Source of the DNA: Winkia neuii
Lineage (GTDB): Bacteria; Actinomycetota; Actinomycetes; Actinomycetales; Actinomycetaceae
DNA: 64,000 bases
Direction: 5' to 3'
Assembly (NCBI RefSeq): GCF_029011175.1
Contig: NZ_CP118946.1
Span: forward strand, 2,042,680-2,106,679
In this document: positions 52,844 to 62,810 of the stretch, piece after piece
Layout: each line of letters begins with the position of its first letter
How positions within the stretch are numbered: position 1 is the first letter of the stretch
Notes under the pieces: model-generated
What the model was told of the DNA's origin: nothing
What the model saw: only the letters and a program-made list of their open reading frames with translations
Database searches by the model: none
Program-made: the position numbers and the translations under genes

Positions 52844-53826
52844 AGGGAACGCCTGTAGTTCGCGATCGTCGCACTGGCAACAGTGCGCACGCGAGCCCGC
52901 ACGTCCTCCCTATTAGCAAGCTGAGGGTCGCTGAGCCGTCGCCGTACTAACACGGCAGCGGTATCGGCGCCCTCATTCATATATTCGGCCAAATTTTGGG
53001 GCTTTGCCGCGTGCGAGCGCACCCATTCCAAAGACACTACGCCCACGTGTTTTTCGATTGCCCGGGCAGCCTTATCTGCCAGCGCGGAAGCATCCCGGCT
53101 GATCTCTGGCATGTCCACCGGGTCCTTGCCCTGCTCCCGTTCGCGCCTGGCTTGCGGCGAGAGCCGCGCTTCCACCAGATCCACGGACACCTGCGAGTCG
53201 GTAATGATCCGCATCCTAGTGTTCGGATGCGAGCGGATCGCCCGGATGATTGCCCACAGCTCGCACTCAACGATGTCGCCCGTATACAGGTCACCGTTGC
53301 CTCCCCCAAGCGAATCAATCCACGCCCAGGCTCCCTGCGGGTTTCCTCTTCCTACCGAACCGTCCGTTGCCACTACTACTAGCGGTTTCACGAGGGCGTC
53401 CTCGAATTTTTTGCGGGTAGCCTGCGCTTTCGCCAACTCCCGCAGATGGGCCGCATTATCTCCGGCCCACTCAGCGGCCCGCGCGCGCACCTCAGCCCCC
53501 AGTTTGCGGGCAATCGGATCGGTGCCGTCGACCAGGGTAATTATTGGGAACGAATCTTCGTAAGATCTGATCTCGTCTGCCACCCGGCACGCCGAAATCC
53601 GCACGGCTGCCGGTTGTTTCCAAGCTACGACCTCGGAAAAGCGGCGAAGCACCATCATGGGCAGTTCGTCTTGCAGCGAGACGGGCTCGTCTATGCGCGC
53701 CTCGACGGCACCATCTTTTGTAGTGACGGTAATGACCAGCTCGGCGGGGCCCACAGAGGTTTGTACCGAATGTACAGCTATTAGTCGGGTCAGCCTGTTA
53801 GACGCTCTAGAGGCTGGCTGGCTCAT
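52840..53826 (-). CDS. RNase H-like domain protein with extra N-terminal domain
   Basis: 328 aa. The C-terminal part (about 145-315) is RNase HI-like: VVVATDGSVGRG (first Asp), VECELWAIIRAI (Glu), RIITDSQVSVDLV (Asp), then HAAK and MNEGADTAA (Asp), so the catalytic DEDD set appears complete. The N-terminal 145 residues are unlike RNase H and I do not recognise them. They may select substrate or bind protein. Convergent with the phosphoribosyltransferase gene (4-bp overlap). Confidence 0.78.
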   Translation of the reverse strand: MSQPASRASNRLTRLIAVHSVQTSVGPAELVITVTTKDGAVEARIDEPVSLQDELPMMVLRRFSEVVAWKQPAAVRISACRVADEIRSYEDSFPIITLVDGTDPIARKLGAEVRARAAEWAGDNAAHLRELAKAQATRKKFEDALVKPLVVVATDGSVGRGNPQGAWAWIDSLGGGNGDLYTGDIVECELWAIIRAIRSHPNTRMRIITDSQVSVDLVEARLSPQARREREQGKDPVDMPEISRDASALADKAARAIEKHVGVVSLEWVRSHAAKPQNLAEYMNEGADTAAVLVRRRLSDPQLANREDVRARVRTVASATIANYRRSL

Positions 53827-53886
53827 TAGCTATAAACACCTTTCTGAAGTTAGGGCAGGCGGGGCGCCGGATCGCAGAAGGCCCAG

Positions 53887-54627
53887 CTACCGCAGGTGCA
53901 CTCGGTAGGAGGCATCCACGTAACCGCGCTTGTTCCGCAGTTCTTGTACTTCCATAATAGTTTGCGCGTACTCGTGAGCCTTAGACCCGGCCGGCGGCAA
54001 GTATTCTACCCACCCGCTGTTGGTTAGCCGCAGCGGCACCGGGGTTGAGGTAGATGCTGGGCGGGCATTGACTGCGTACGGTTGCAGGATCTTTGCCAGT
54101 TGGATGTGAGCCGTCTGCTCCGAGACTACGGCAATCGATTCTGCCTGCGGCACTACCACAATACCCCCATCGCCCATGTCTACCTTTGGTAGTAGATCGC
54201 GCACGTGCTTTACCGGGAAGCGCCACAGCAGCGCCGAAATAAGGTTCGTCCCATTGTCTATGCGCAGGTAGCGTTCTTCCTTCTGCCCAATCACACGGAT
54301 TCGCAGTTCAGGGGTGCCGTCTGGGCTAATGCGCAACGATTCAAAATTGGACCAGGCAAGATCCAATAGTTGACCCCTGGTGGATAGGTCCAGCAGGTGC
54401 CCAATCATCTTGTTTCTTGTGGTGAGCACATTCAGCTTGCCTGCCTTGCGCAGAGCCAGCCCCACCGACATGTACTTGCCAATACGAGTAATTTCAAAGA
54501 GCGGCGCCACCCCTTTTGACATGTGCTCTTCTCGGAACATAACCGTTGGCGCCGTTACTGGCAACAGCTGCGCCAAGGGGGACGTACCGAATGCATTACT
54601 CACGCTCTTATTGTTGCCTTTACGCAC
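53887..54627 (-). CDS. Unrecognised conserved-looking protein
   Basis: 246 aa from GTG 54627, or shorter from a GTG near 54603. I cannot assign a family. It is mainly alpha/beta, without signal peptide or membrane segments. Notable: RIGKYMSVGLALRKAGKLNVLTTRNKMIGHLLDLSTRG, LRIDNGTNLISALLWRFPVK and a C-terminal helix YAQTIMEVQELRNKRGYV. The DNA-binding or sensor roles suggested by size are guesses. It is upstream in transcription of the RNase H-domain gene by 61 bases and may share its transcript. Confidence 0.6.
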   Translation of the reverse strand: MRKGNNKSVSNAFGTSPLAQLLPVTAPTVMFREEHMSKGVAPLFEITRIGKYMSVGLALRKAGKLNVLTTRNKMIGHLLDLSTRGQLLDLAWSNFESLRISPDGTPELRIRVIGQKEERYLRIDNGTNLISALLWRFPVKHVRDLLPKVDMGDGGIVVVPQAESIAVVSEQTAHIQLAKILQPYAVNARPASTSTPVPLRLTNSGWVEYLPPAGSKAHEYAQTIMEVQELRNKRGYVDASYRVHLR

Positions 54628-54779
54628 AGTTTTCGCATGTTGAAAGGTGCATGTTCCCTATGGCTCTACTTTTCAAGCAAAATTCTTGTCTATTTTTCCC
54701 GAGGGCGAGCACGCCGCCCCAGCCGGGCGATTATTGCTCCTAGTAGGCGCTCCTTACCGGGGCCTGAGCGGGCATAGAA

Positions 54780-54809
54780 AGGGGCCGGTAGGTTTCCCTA
54801 CCGGCCCCT
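54780..54809 (-). terminator. Strong terminator downstream of pckG
   Basis: Perfect 13-bp stem (54780-54792 with 54797-54809) with a 4-base loop, GAAA in the pckG RNA. TTTCTATG follows on the minus strand. 30 bases beyond the pckG stop. Confidence 0.88.
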
Positions 54810-54838
54810 CTTCTAGCTATCTGGAGGAGACTAGCTGG

Positions 54839-56692
54839 CTACTTCTTAGCGGCGGCGATGCGATCGCGCAGTGCCTGCAGCTCATCGAGGAGGGGCTGCG
54901 GAACCTTGTCGCCAAACTGCTCGAAGTACTTTGCAGTATCTTCAGCCTCGGCTTCCCATGCTTCCGGATCGATGGTGTACATCTTGTCCCATTCTTCCTT
55001 GCCAAGGCCAGTGCCCTCGAGGTTGAAGTCCTCGAACTTCGGGTACAGGCCGGTGACGCCCTCGATGGCATCTACCTGGCCGGAAGCGCGGCGGACGATC
55101 CAGTCCAGGACGCGAGAGTTGTCGCCGTATCCTGGCCAAATGAAGTTGCCGTCTTCGTCCTTGCGGAACCAGTTGACCTGGTACACCTTCGGGAACTTGT
55201 CGCCCAGCTTCTGCTGCATCTCGAGCCAGTGGCCCCAGTAGTCGGCCATATTGTAGCCACAGAACGGAAGCATTGCGAACGGGTCGTGACGCAGCGAACC
55301 AGCCTTGACGTCAGTTGCCGCAGCGGTGACCTCAGAGGACACGTTTGCGCCAATGAAGACGCCGTGTGCCGGGGTGTACTGCTCTGCAACTAGCGGCACG
55401 TTGGTAGCGCGGCGGCCGCCGAACAGGATTGCGTCGATTGGGACACCCTGAGGTGCTTCCCAGTCGGGGCAAATGATCGGGCACTGCGAAGCAGGCACGG
55501 TGAAACGGGAGTTCGGGTGTGCGGCCTTCTTGCCAGCCTTTGCGTCCTCGGGCGTGTAGTCGTTGCCCTGCCAGTCGATCAGGTGATCGGGCAGTTCAGT
55601 GTCAATGCCCTCCCACCAGACATCGCCATCGTCGGTCAGTGCGACGTTGGTGAAGATCGAGTTGGCGCGAGCGGTGTCCATTGCCATCGGGTTGGTCTTG
55701 TAAGAAGTACCGGGGGCAACACCGAAGAAGCCGGCCTCGGGGTTGATGGCGTACAGGCGGCCATCCGGGCCCGGACGCATCCACGCGATGTCGTCGCCAA
55801 CGGTTTCTACCTTGTAGCCCTCGATGGTGGGCTGCAGCATTGCCAGGTTGGTCTTGCCACATGCCGACGGGAACGCGGCGGTGACGTGGTACTGGTTGCC
55901 AGTTGCCTCTTCAGTCAGGCGCAGAACCAGCATGTGCTCTGCCATCCAGCCGTCTCGGCGGCCCATGGTCGACGCAATACGCAGAGCGAAGCACTTCTTG
56001 CCCAGCAGTGCGTTTCCGCCGTAACCGGAACCGTAGGACCAAATCTCGTTGGCTTCGGGGAAGTGAGTAATGTACTTCTCGTCATTACATGGCCAAGCAG
56101 TGTCTTCCTGGCCCTCTTCCAGAGGAGCACCAACGGAGTGAACTGCGGGAACCCACGGCTTGCCTTCGGCAATCAGATCCAGCGCCTTGGCGCCCATGCG
56201 GGTCATGATGCGCATCGAGCAGACTACGTAAGGCGAGTCAGTAATTTCGATGCCAAGCTGAGAGATTGGGCCGCCGAGCGGGCCCATCGAGAAGGGAACC
56301 ACGTACATGGTGCGGCCCTTCATAGCCCCACGGAAGACACCCTTTTCACCAATCAGGGTTTCCTTCATTTCCTTCGGATCTGCCCAGTGGTTGGTGGGGC
56401 CAGCGTCCTCTTCCTTTTCGGAGCAGATAAAGGTGCGCGACTCGACGCGAGCCACGTCGGAGGGCAGCGAACGAGCGAGGAAACAGTTCGGGCGCTTTTC
56501 CTCATTGAGCTTGGTGAGCATCCCGGTCTTCACCATCATCGAGGTTAGGCGATCCCATTCTTCCTGGGAACCGTCAGAGAACTCGACAGATTCCGGTGTG
56601 GTGATTTCGGCAATCTTTGCAACCCACTGCACTACTTCTTCGGGTGCATTAGCCGGAGCAGCGGCCTGGATGTCCTTTGCGGTAACGGTCAT
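54839..56692 (-). CDS. pckG: Phosphoenolpyruvate carboxykinase (GTP)
   Basis: 617 aa, normal for the GTP-type enzyme. It interconverts oxaloacetate and PEP, here for gluconeogenesis. Key motifs: the [16 protein letters not shown]-loop, [22 protein letters not shown], the GTP-binding [12 protein letters not shown] and the active Cys region (PSACGK). ATG at 56692 is chosen; AGGAGG lies about 12 bases upstream. An in-frame start at 56737 extends a short non-conserved leader. Strong terminator follows. Confidence 0.95.
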   Translation of the reverse strand: MTVTAKDIQAAAPANAPEEVVQWVAKIAEITTPESVEFSDGSQEEWDRLTSMMVKTGMLTKLNEEKRPNCFLARSLPSDVARVESRTFICSEKEEDAGPTNHWADPKEMKETLIGEKGVFRGAMKGRTMYVVPFSMGPLGGPISQLGIEITDSPYVVCSMRIMTRMGAKALDLIAEGKPWVPAVHSVGAPLEEGQEDTAWPCNDEKYITHFPEANEIWSYGSGYGGNALLGKKCFALRIASTMGRRDGWMAEHMLVLRLTEEATGNQYHVTAAFPSACGKTNLAMLQPTIEGYKVETVGDDIAWMRPGPDGRLYAINPEAGFFGVAPGTSYKTNPMAMDTARANSIFTNVALTDDGDVWWEGIDTELPDHLIDWQGNDYTPEDAKAGKKAAHPNSRFTVPASQCPIICPDWEAPQGVPIDAILFGGRRATNVPLVAEQYTPAHGVFIGANVSSEVTAAATDVKAGSLRHDPFAMLPFCGYNMADYWGHWLEMQQKLGDKFPKVYQVNWFRKDEDGNFIWPGYGDNSRVLDWIVRRASGQVDAIEGVTGLYPKFEDFNLEGTGLGKEEWDKMYTIDPEAWEAEAEDTAKYFEQFGDKVPQPLLDELQALRDRIAAAKK

Positions 56693-57013
56693 AACTTTGT
56701 TCAGCCTCCTGAGCCTTGAAAGGGGCGTCAGCCTCAACGCCCGATGACATGTTCTATCTTTGCAGACGAAAATAACTTTTGCACCGGGCAGAAGTCCCTG
56801 ATTTTTCTAACGCATCAAAAACTTGCCAACGCCCTTGCATAAACCTCATTGCGCAGGGAAGGGAGAGTTCGCGACCAGCGTTTGCAAAGGTGCAGGCCAC
56901 AATGTGTTCCACGGCATTGTTCTGCATCACAGGAACATTCTGGATAGTTTAAAATTGTCGCTAAAGGCGAAATTTTAGTAGCAAAAATATTCCACTAAAT
57001 GAACGGAGTTGCC

Positions 57014-58468
57014 ATGCCCAAGAACCCAGAAAAGAACCCTACAGGGGACTTTGGTGCCCCAGTAGTGTCCGAGGAGCACTCGCTGACCGTGGGCCCGGAC
57101 GGTCCAATCGTGTTGCACGACGTTCACCTGGTGGAGTCGCTAGCTCACTTCAACCGCGAGAACGTTCCGGAGCGGCGCCCTCACGCTAAAGGGTCAGGGG
57201 CGTTTGGCGTTTTCGAGGTAACCGAGGACATTTCGAAGTACACTCACGCAGATTTTCTACAAAAGGGTAAGAAAACTCCGATGCTTGCTCGCTTCTCTAC
57301 TGTAGCTGGCGAAATGGGATCGCCAGATACGTGGCGTGACGTGCGCGGATTCTCGCTTAAATTCTACACGCAAGAGGGTAACTTCGACATGGTGGGAAAC
57401 AATACGCCTACATTCTTCATGCGCGACCCACTGAAGTTCCCTCACTTCATCCGATCACAAAAGCGCCTGCCCGACAGGGGCTTGCGCGACAACAACATGC
57501 AGTGGGATTTCTGGTCCCTGTCCCCCGAGAGCGCCCATCAGGTGTCCTACCTTATGGGGCCACGCGGCATTCCGAAGTCCTACCGGCACATGAACGGCTA
57601 CTCTTCCCACACCTACTCGCTGATCAATTCCGAGGGCGAACTGTTCTGGGTGCGCTGGCACTTCCACACCGAGCAGGGCGTGCAGAACTTGACCAACGAC
57701 GAGGCCGAAAAGTTGGCCGGATCCGACCCCGACTTCCACAGGCAGGACCTATTCGAGGCCATTGACCGGGGCGAATACCCATCGTGGCGCGTGGACTTCC
57801 AGATCATGCCTTACGAGGAGGCGAAGACCTACCGCTTCAATCCCTTCGATCTGACGAAGACTATTTCTAAGAAGGATTACCCACTAATCCCGGTTGGCAA
57901 GTTCACGCTGAACCAGAACCCGACCAACTTCTTCACCCAGATCGAGCAGGCAGCATTTGCGCCCTCGAACATTGTTCCGGGCACGGGCCTATCCCCAGAC
58001 AAGATGCTGCTGGGACGCGCATTCGCCTACGCGGACGCCCAACGTAACCGCATTGGCACTAACTACGCACAGCTGCCAGTAAACCGCCCTGTGGTAGACA
58101 CGAACGCCTACACTTTCGACGGGCAGATGGCATTCGAGGACTCCGGGGATGCTCCGGTATACGCCCCCAATTCGTACGGTCGCGACTGGGGGCAGGCTGG
58201 AGGCGTAGACGAGGCCTCTTGGCAGAGCGATGGAGAACTGGTCCGCAGCGCCGCCACCTTGCATTCCGAGGACGACGACTTCAGCCAGGCTCACGATTTG
58301 GTGCGTAACATTTACACCGACCAGGAGCGCGCTGACTTGGTAGACACTGTAGTCGGCATGCTGAACGAAGGGCAGGGCAAGGAGCCCGTCCTCACTAACG
58401 TGATCAAGTACTGGAAGAACATTGACCAGGAAGTGGGCGCCGCCATCGAGAAGGGCTTGCGCGCCTAG
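57014..58468 (+). CDS. katA: Monofunctional haem catalase
   Basis: 484 aa from ATG 57014, chosen for CGGAG at 57004-57008; an earlier in-frame ATG is at 56999. Decomposes hydrogen peroxide. The catalytic His57 ([12 protein letters not shown]), [21 protein letters not shown] (Asn) and the proximal Tyr motif [10 protein letters not shown] are all present. Small-subunit, clade 3-like. Upstream bases 56738-57013 hold the promoter but no clear box. Ends at a strong hairpin. Confidence 0.95.
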   Translation: MPKNPEKNPTGDFGAPVVSEEHSLTVGPDGPIVLHDVHLVESLAHFNRENVPERRPHAKGSGAFGVFEVTEDISKYTHADFLQKGKKTPMLARFSTVAGEMGSPDTWRDVRGFSLKFYTQEGNFDMVGNNTPTFFMRDPLKFPHFIRSQKRLPDRGLRDNNMQWDFWSLSPESAHQVSYLMGPRGIPKSYRHMNGYSSHTYSLINSEGELFWVRWHFHTEQGVQNLTNDEAEKLAGSDPDFHRQDLFEAIDRGEYPSWRVDFQIMPYEEAKTYRFNPFDLTKTISKKDYPLIPVGKFTLNQNPTNFFTQIEQAAFAPSNIVPGTGLSPDKMLLGRAFAYADAQRNRIGTNYAQLPVNRPVVDTNAYTFDGQMAFEDSGDAPVYAPNSYGRDWGQAGGVDEASWQSDGELVRSAATLHSEDDDFSQAHDLVRNIYTDQERADLVDTVVGMLNEGQGKEPVLTNVIKYWKNIDQEVGAAIEKGLRA

Positions 58469-58511
58469 TTCCTTCCCTGCGCACTGGACGGGTAGATACA
58501 GTGCACATTTG

Positions 58512-58545
58512 CCCCTGGGGTGCGGCAGAAGCCGCACCCCAGGGG
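58512..58545 (+). terminator. Strong terminator downstream of katA
   Basis: Perfect 15-bp stem (58512-58526 with 58531-58545) closed by AGAA, 43 bases after the catalase stop. No T run; AAATCCC follows. Confidence 0.82.
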
Positions 58546-58629
58546 AAATCCCTTCTAAACGACGATTATTTGTAGGGCAGCGAACCATGCCCGGGATGCG
58601 GCTATTCAGGTTTTCGAGGCCACCCAAAA

Positions 58630-58700
58630 GGCAAGCACTTGACAGTTACTATTTAAGTCCGTATGTTTTATAGCAAGTACTTGATAGTCAAGTGCTTGCC
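58630..58700 (+). promoter_or_regulatory. marR promoter with three CAAGnnCTTG operators
   Basis: TTGACA (58639-58644) and TATGTT (58662-58667) have the ideal 17-base spacing. Operators: CAAGCACTTG at 58632-58641 overlaps the -35, CAAGTACTTG at 58674-58683 and CAAGTGCTTG at 58690-58699 lie around and past the start site. The outer two extend into 14-base inverted copies (58630-58643 and 58687-58700). This fits MarR autorepression. Confidence 0.75.
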
Positions 58701-58716
58701 ATTTATAGGAGTTCGC

Positions 58717-59418
58717 ATGGTAAACAAAAACAATAGCTCGCCAGAACGTCACTGCCCTGACGTTAACGGCGACAGGAACGACCAGCCCCCCTTCCCCGGA
58801 TCGGACGAGGAAGATCTGCGCGGTCAGGTAGCTGCAAAGCTCCGCTACATTTCTATGTGGCAGATGCACAAGCGCCGCGGGCGCGGCAGCGGACGCGCTC
58901 CTTGGGCTGATCCAAGACACGGTCAGGGCCGCGTCTTGGCCCTTCTGGCAATGAAGGAGACAATGACTCAGAAGGAGCTCACCTACCTGCTAGGAATGTC
59001 CAGACAAGGTGCCGCCGAGCTAATCTCGAAGCTGGAATCGAAAGGACTGCTAAAACGCACCCCCTCAGAATCTGATCGGCGCGCAATGGACATATCGTTG
59101 ACAGAAGAGGGCGCAAAAGCTAGGCAGGAACAAAAAGAGCAGCCTTCTTGCGAAGAACAGATCTTCGACGTGCTGACCGAAGAGGAACTGGCTGACCTAG
59201 TTTCCTATCTGGAACGGATTACGCAGAAGATAGAAGATTTAGACCCCAAGTTCGCTAAGCGTGTGCGGTGCGCTCGCACCGATTTCGAGCGCGGCCACGG
59301 CCGCTTCGGCCACCCACACATGGGAACTCGCGGTTTTGATGGCCCACATGAGGGGCCGCTAGGCTTCGGCCGCCCAGGCTTTCGGAAGCACCACTGCCGC
59401 ATGCGACACTGGCACTAA
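58717..59418 (+). CDS. MarR-family regulator with His-rich C-terminal tail
   Basis: 233 aa from ATG 58717, with AGGAG upstream; an earlier ATG at 58663 falls in the -10 region. The winged HTH (about 60-150) includes GRVLALLAMKETMTQKELTYLLGMSRQGAAELISKLESKGLLKR. The tail (about 190-233) is rich in His, Gly, Arg and Phe (GHGRFGHPHM, KHHCRMRHWH), with one Cys; this is unusual for MarR. Metal or haem binding is possible. The autoregulatory operators are upstream. Followed by a 20-bp hairpin. Confidence 0.85.
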   Translation: MVNKNNSSPERHCPDVNGDRNDQPPFPGSDEEDLRGQVAAKLRYISMWQMHKRRGRGSGRAPWADPRHGQGRVLALLAMKETMTQKELTYLLGMSRQGAAELISKLESKGLLKRTPSESDRRAMDISLTEEGAKARQEQKEQPSCEEQIFDVLTEEELADLVSYLERITQKIEDLDPKFAKRVRCARTDFERGHGRFGHPHMGTRGFDGPHEGPLGFGRPGFRKHHCRMRHWH

Positions 59419-59456
59419 ACAAAGTGGGCTCCCCCGTTTGGTCGGGACGTAGACAT

Positions 59457-59504
59457 AAATATTGGCCCTCGACAGGAGCTTTTACCTGTCGAGGGCCAAT
59501 ATTT
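59457..59504. terminator. Long perfect bidirectional terminator between marR and dtpT
   Basis: Perfect 20-bp stem (59457-59476 with 59485-59504) and 8-base loop, with A-rich left and T-rich right ends, so each strand reads a U-tract. Terminates the converging marR and peptide transporter genes. Confidence 0.92.
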
Positions 59505-59521
59505 TCAGTTACCGGAACCGA

Positions 59522-61015
59522 CTATTCCGCGTTTTCGTTCATCCCAGCGTTGATGTGGCGCCCAATCCACGGAGTCAGGCATGCCAGGATCAGGGTGAAG
59601 ACCAAGGAAACAATGCCGGTGCCAACGAACACGGTGGTGTTCGACAGATTGCCGGTATGCTGCAGTACCTGGGCGGTGATTGCCTGGCCCGAGGCCGAAG
59701 ATAGGAACCACAGTGCCATCGCCTGGCTCTTGAATGCCCTAGGTGCCAGCAATGTGGTGGCTGCTAGCCCCACAGGCGACAGACACAGCTCGCCAACCGT
59801 CTGGATTACGTAGGTGAAGGCGAGTACCCACCAGGGCGATTTTCCGCCGGAATAGACGCTGGCCCATGCACCCAACCAGATGAAGGACAAGGAGGCGAGC
59901 GCCAAACCGATCGTGAATTTCACGGCGGTGGGGACGCGGCTACCTACCCTGGTCCAAAGGGCTGCGAACAGGGGCGATAGCAGCACGATGAACATCGGGT
60001 TGATGGACTGGTACCACTCGGGGTTGATGGTGATGCCGGCTACTGCCAGGTTGGTGTCGTCTTTGGCGAATGCGGCCATCGAGGACGCAGCCTGTTCGAA
60101 GATCATCCAGAACAGCATTGCAGCTACGAACAGTGGGATGAAGGCGGACAGTCGCGAGCGCTCCTCGACAGTAACCTTCTTGGAGCGGAACATCACTACG
60201 AAGTAGCAGATAGGTGCGGCCAGAGCCAACAGCGTTAACGAGTCTATCGCATTGACCAACCAGTCTTTGCCGGTCACCAGGTGTACCAGGATCAGTACCA
60301 GGGCCAGGCCAGCAATAATGCCTACTACCAGTACCCACATGCGGGAACGTTCACTCTGCGATAGCGGGTTGGGAACGTCATCGACGCTGGGGTTCAGGTA
60401 CTTGCGTCCCTGAATGTAGAAGACGAGGGCTATGCCCATGCCTACTGCGGCCACCGAGAAGCCTGCGTGGTAGCCACCCCAGTTGCGGGCGGCAGCAACA
60501 ATGAACGAGGAGATAAAAGAGCCAATGTTGATGCCCATGTAGAAGATCGAGAAGCCGGCCTCACGCTTAGGATCGTCGTCGCGGTACAGGTTTCCGACCA
60601 TTGCCGAAATGTTCGGCTTTAGCAAGCCGGTGCCCAGGGCCACCAGGATGATGCCTATATAGGACATAGTGGCAATTGGGATGGCCAGGCAGATGTGGCC
60701 GCCGATAATGACTAGTCCGCCGTACAGGGTGGACCGTCGCGGCCCCCACACGCGGTCTGCGAACCAACCGCCCAGGACGGACAGTAGGAACACCGAAGCT
60801 GAATAGATCTGTGCCAGCGACTGGCCGATCGCGTCGTCAAGGGCCAGCCCACCGTTCGCCAGCGTGTCTACCAGGTAGTAGAGCAGTATGGCTCGCATCG
60901 AGTAGTAGCTGAACCGCTCAAATGCTTCGGTGGTAAATAGTGGCATCAGCCCTAGGGGATGCCCGAAAAATCGTTTGCCTGGGGGATTCCACTGTGACTC
61001 GGCGACGTTCGCCAT
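59522..61015 (-). CDS. POT-family proton-coupled di/tripeptide transporter
   Basis: 497 aa, 14 hydrophobic segments. The TTEAFERFSYYSMRAILLYYLV region is the POT ExxERF motif, and the FSIFYMGINIGSFISSFI PTR signature follows near 160. DtpT-like. Imports peptides, a good match to amino-acid catabolism in the window. ATG preceded by GGAGG. Ends at the bidirectional terminator. Confidence 0.92.
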   Translation of the reverse strand: MANVAESQWNPPGKRFFGHPLGLMPLFTTEAFERFSYYSMRAILLYYLVDTLANGGLALDDAIGQSLAQIYSASVFLLSVLGGWFADRVWGPRRSTLYGGLVIIGGHICLAIPIATMSYIGIILVALGTGLLKPNISAMVGNLYRDDDPKREAGFSIFYMGINIGSFISSFIVAAARNWGGYHAGFSVAAVGMGIALVFYIQGRKYLNPSVDDVPNPLSQSERSRMWVLVVGIIAGLALVLILVHLVTGKDWLVNAIDSLTLLALAAPICYFVVMFRSKKVTVEERSRLSAFIPLFVAAMLFWMIFEQAASSMAAFAKDDTNLAVAGITINPEWYQSINPMFIVLLSPLFAALWTRVGSRVPTAVKFTIGLALASLSFIWLGAWASVYSGGKSPWWVLAFTYVIQTVGELCLSPVGLAATTLLAPRAFKSQAMALWFLSSASGQAITAQVLQHTGNLSNTTVFVGTGIVSLVFTLILACLTPWIGRHINAGMNENAE

Positions 61016-61169
61016 GTTACCTCCGCGATTGGGAACAATTTCAGATTTGCCTTACTATACCCACATTTTGGCCATATCTGTACTTTGTATTCCGTTGAAA
61101 GAGGCTATTTCTATGCAAAACTTTCTTTAAGCTTAGTTAGCATTAGTCACAATTTACCTTTATTTATTG

Positions 61170-62810
61170 TCACAGTCCGCACGCGGCACTAACCTCGGCA
61201 CGGACCCGTTCTAGCCGTTGTTTTGCGGCTAAATAGGGCACTTCGTCACCTGCGGGCAACACTACTTCTAGGTAGCACTTGAGCTTAGGTTCGGTTCCCG
61301 AGGGGCGGATCACTACCCGGTCGTTTGCTTCAGTTTGCAAAACTAGGACATTTGCGGGCGGCAGCGTGTCAGTACCGTTCGAAAGATCCTCGATCTTACT
61401 TATTGCTGCTCCGGCGAGGGCGGTGGGCGGATTTTGGCGGAGGCGCTCCATTGCCCGCTCAATTTCTGGGAGCGAGTCTACGCGGAAGGTCAGCGGTGCG
61501 GTTTGGTACAGGCCGAAGCGACGGGCCAGCTCGTCGAGCGCATCTTGCAAAGTATTGCCCGCTTTTTTCTGTTTGGCAGCGAGCTTGGCAATGGCTACCG
61601 CTGCGGCAATTCCGTCCTTGTCGCGCACTAGGGCAGGTGCCGGGCAGTGGCCGATGGCTTCTTCGTAACCGTAGAGCAGGTTTGGGGTACGAGCTATCCA
61701 TTTGAAGCCGGTCAGAGTCTGCACAAAGTCCAGCCCGTTAGCACGCGCTATCTCTCCGAGTAGGCGCGAAGACACGATCGAAGTTGCCAGGGTACCGCTG
61801 CCTCCTTGCGCCGCAACGGCGTTTCCCAACAGGGCTCCAGTCTCCTCCCCTGATAGTTGTTTAAACCCCTGGCCAGCGGGTATTGCGACGGCGCAGCGAT
61901 CCGCATCCGGATCTACCGCTATGACTAGGTCGGCGCCAACCTGGGTTGCGGTTTCGAATGCCAGGTCGAGCGCCCCGACCTCTTCCGGATTGGGGAAGGC
62001 GACGGTCGGAAAGTCAGGATCGGGATCCGCCTGCGCAGCCACCAGGGTTACGTCAGCGAAGCCAGCCCGCTGCAGCGCCTTTCGGCACAGGGGGCCGCCC
62101 ACCCCGTGCATGGGGGTAAGCACGATTTTTAAATCCTGCTGCGGGGAAGGAGCCACCACCGCTCGTAGGTATTCTTCGGCCACGTCCACGGCCACTATCC
62201 CCTGCCGCGAGCGCGGCACTTGGTTTGCAGGCTTGGCGGCAACGATGGCCTCCGCGATCTGAGCGTCGGCGGGCGAGATGATCTGCACTCCCTGAGCTGG
62301 ACCGGTGGCGATTCGGCCACCAAGGTAGACCTTGTAGCCGTTGTCGCGAGCAGGATTGTGGGAGGCGGTCACCATGATTCCCGCGTCGGCACCCAACTTC
62401 CGCACGGCGAAGGCGGTGATGGGAGTGGGTTGTGCGGGGGCCAGCTTGAGCGCTTCGCCGCCGGCCGCGCTAACGACCTCGGCAGCTGCTGAGGCAAGTT
62501 GGGCAGAGCCGTAGCGCGCATCGCACCCAATTACCACCCTGGGGGTTGCAACTTTGCTGTTCAGCCAGGACATCAGCCCCGCGGTAGCGCGCACCACTAC
62601 CGCTTCGTTCATGCGCGACTCGCCGGGGCCGAGGGCGCCGCGCAGCCCCGCCGTGCCAAATTGCAAAGGCCCAGAAAATGCGTCCTTCAACTGGCCTTTC
62701 GCATCTTTGTCACCAGCCTGGGCGGCCTCTATGAGCCGGAGTAGTTCTTCCTTGGTGGCCGGGTCGGGATCTGCCTGTGCCCACTGTTTTGCCCTGGCTA
62801 GTAGCTGCAT
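61170..62810 (-). CDS. Alpha-D-phosphohexomutase (phosphoglucomutase/phosphomannomutase)
   Basis: 546 aa four-domain enzyme. Catalytic phospho-Ser in TASHNPARDNGYKVY, GFAGLRG-like FGTAGLRG at the start, metal loop DPDADRCAV, sugar-binding loop GYEEAIGH and phosphate-binding RPSGTEPKLKCY are all present. Next to deoC, ribose/deoxyribose phosphopentomutase activity is a plausible alternative to hexose use. ATG shares a base with the deoC stop. Confidence 0.9.
   Translation of the reverse strand: MQLLARAKQWAQADPDPATKEELLRLIEAAQAGDKDAKGQLKDAFSGPLQFGTAGLRGALGPGESRMNEAVVVRATAGLMSWLNSKVATPRVVIGCDARYGSAQLASAAAEVVSAAGGEALKLAPAQPTPITAFAVRKLGADAGIMVTASHNPARDNGYKVYLGGRIATGPAQGVQIISPADAQIAEAIVAAKPANQVPRSRQGIVAVDVAEEYLRAVVAPSPQQDLKIVLTPMHGVGGPLCRKALQRAGFADVTLVAAQADPDPDFPTVAFPNPEEVGALDLAFETATQVGADLVIAVDPDADRCAVAIPAGQGFKQLSGEETGALLGNAVAAQGGSGTLATSIVSSRLLGEIARANGLDFVQTLTGFKWIARTPNLLYGYEEAIGHCPAPALVRDKDGIAAAVAIAKLAAKQKKAGNTLQDALDELARRFGLYQTAPLTFRVDSLPEIERAMERLRQNPPTALAGAAISKIEDLSNGTDTLPPANVLVLQTEANDRVVIRPSGTEPKLKCYLEVVLPAGDEVPYLAAKQRLERVRAEVSAACGL

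Noticed and set aside
55517-56548. A 343-codon open frame antisense to pckG
   Set aside because: pckG has all expected motifs; the antisense frame is a shadow.
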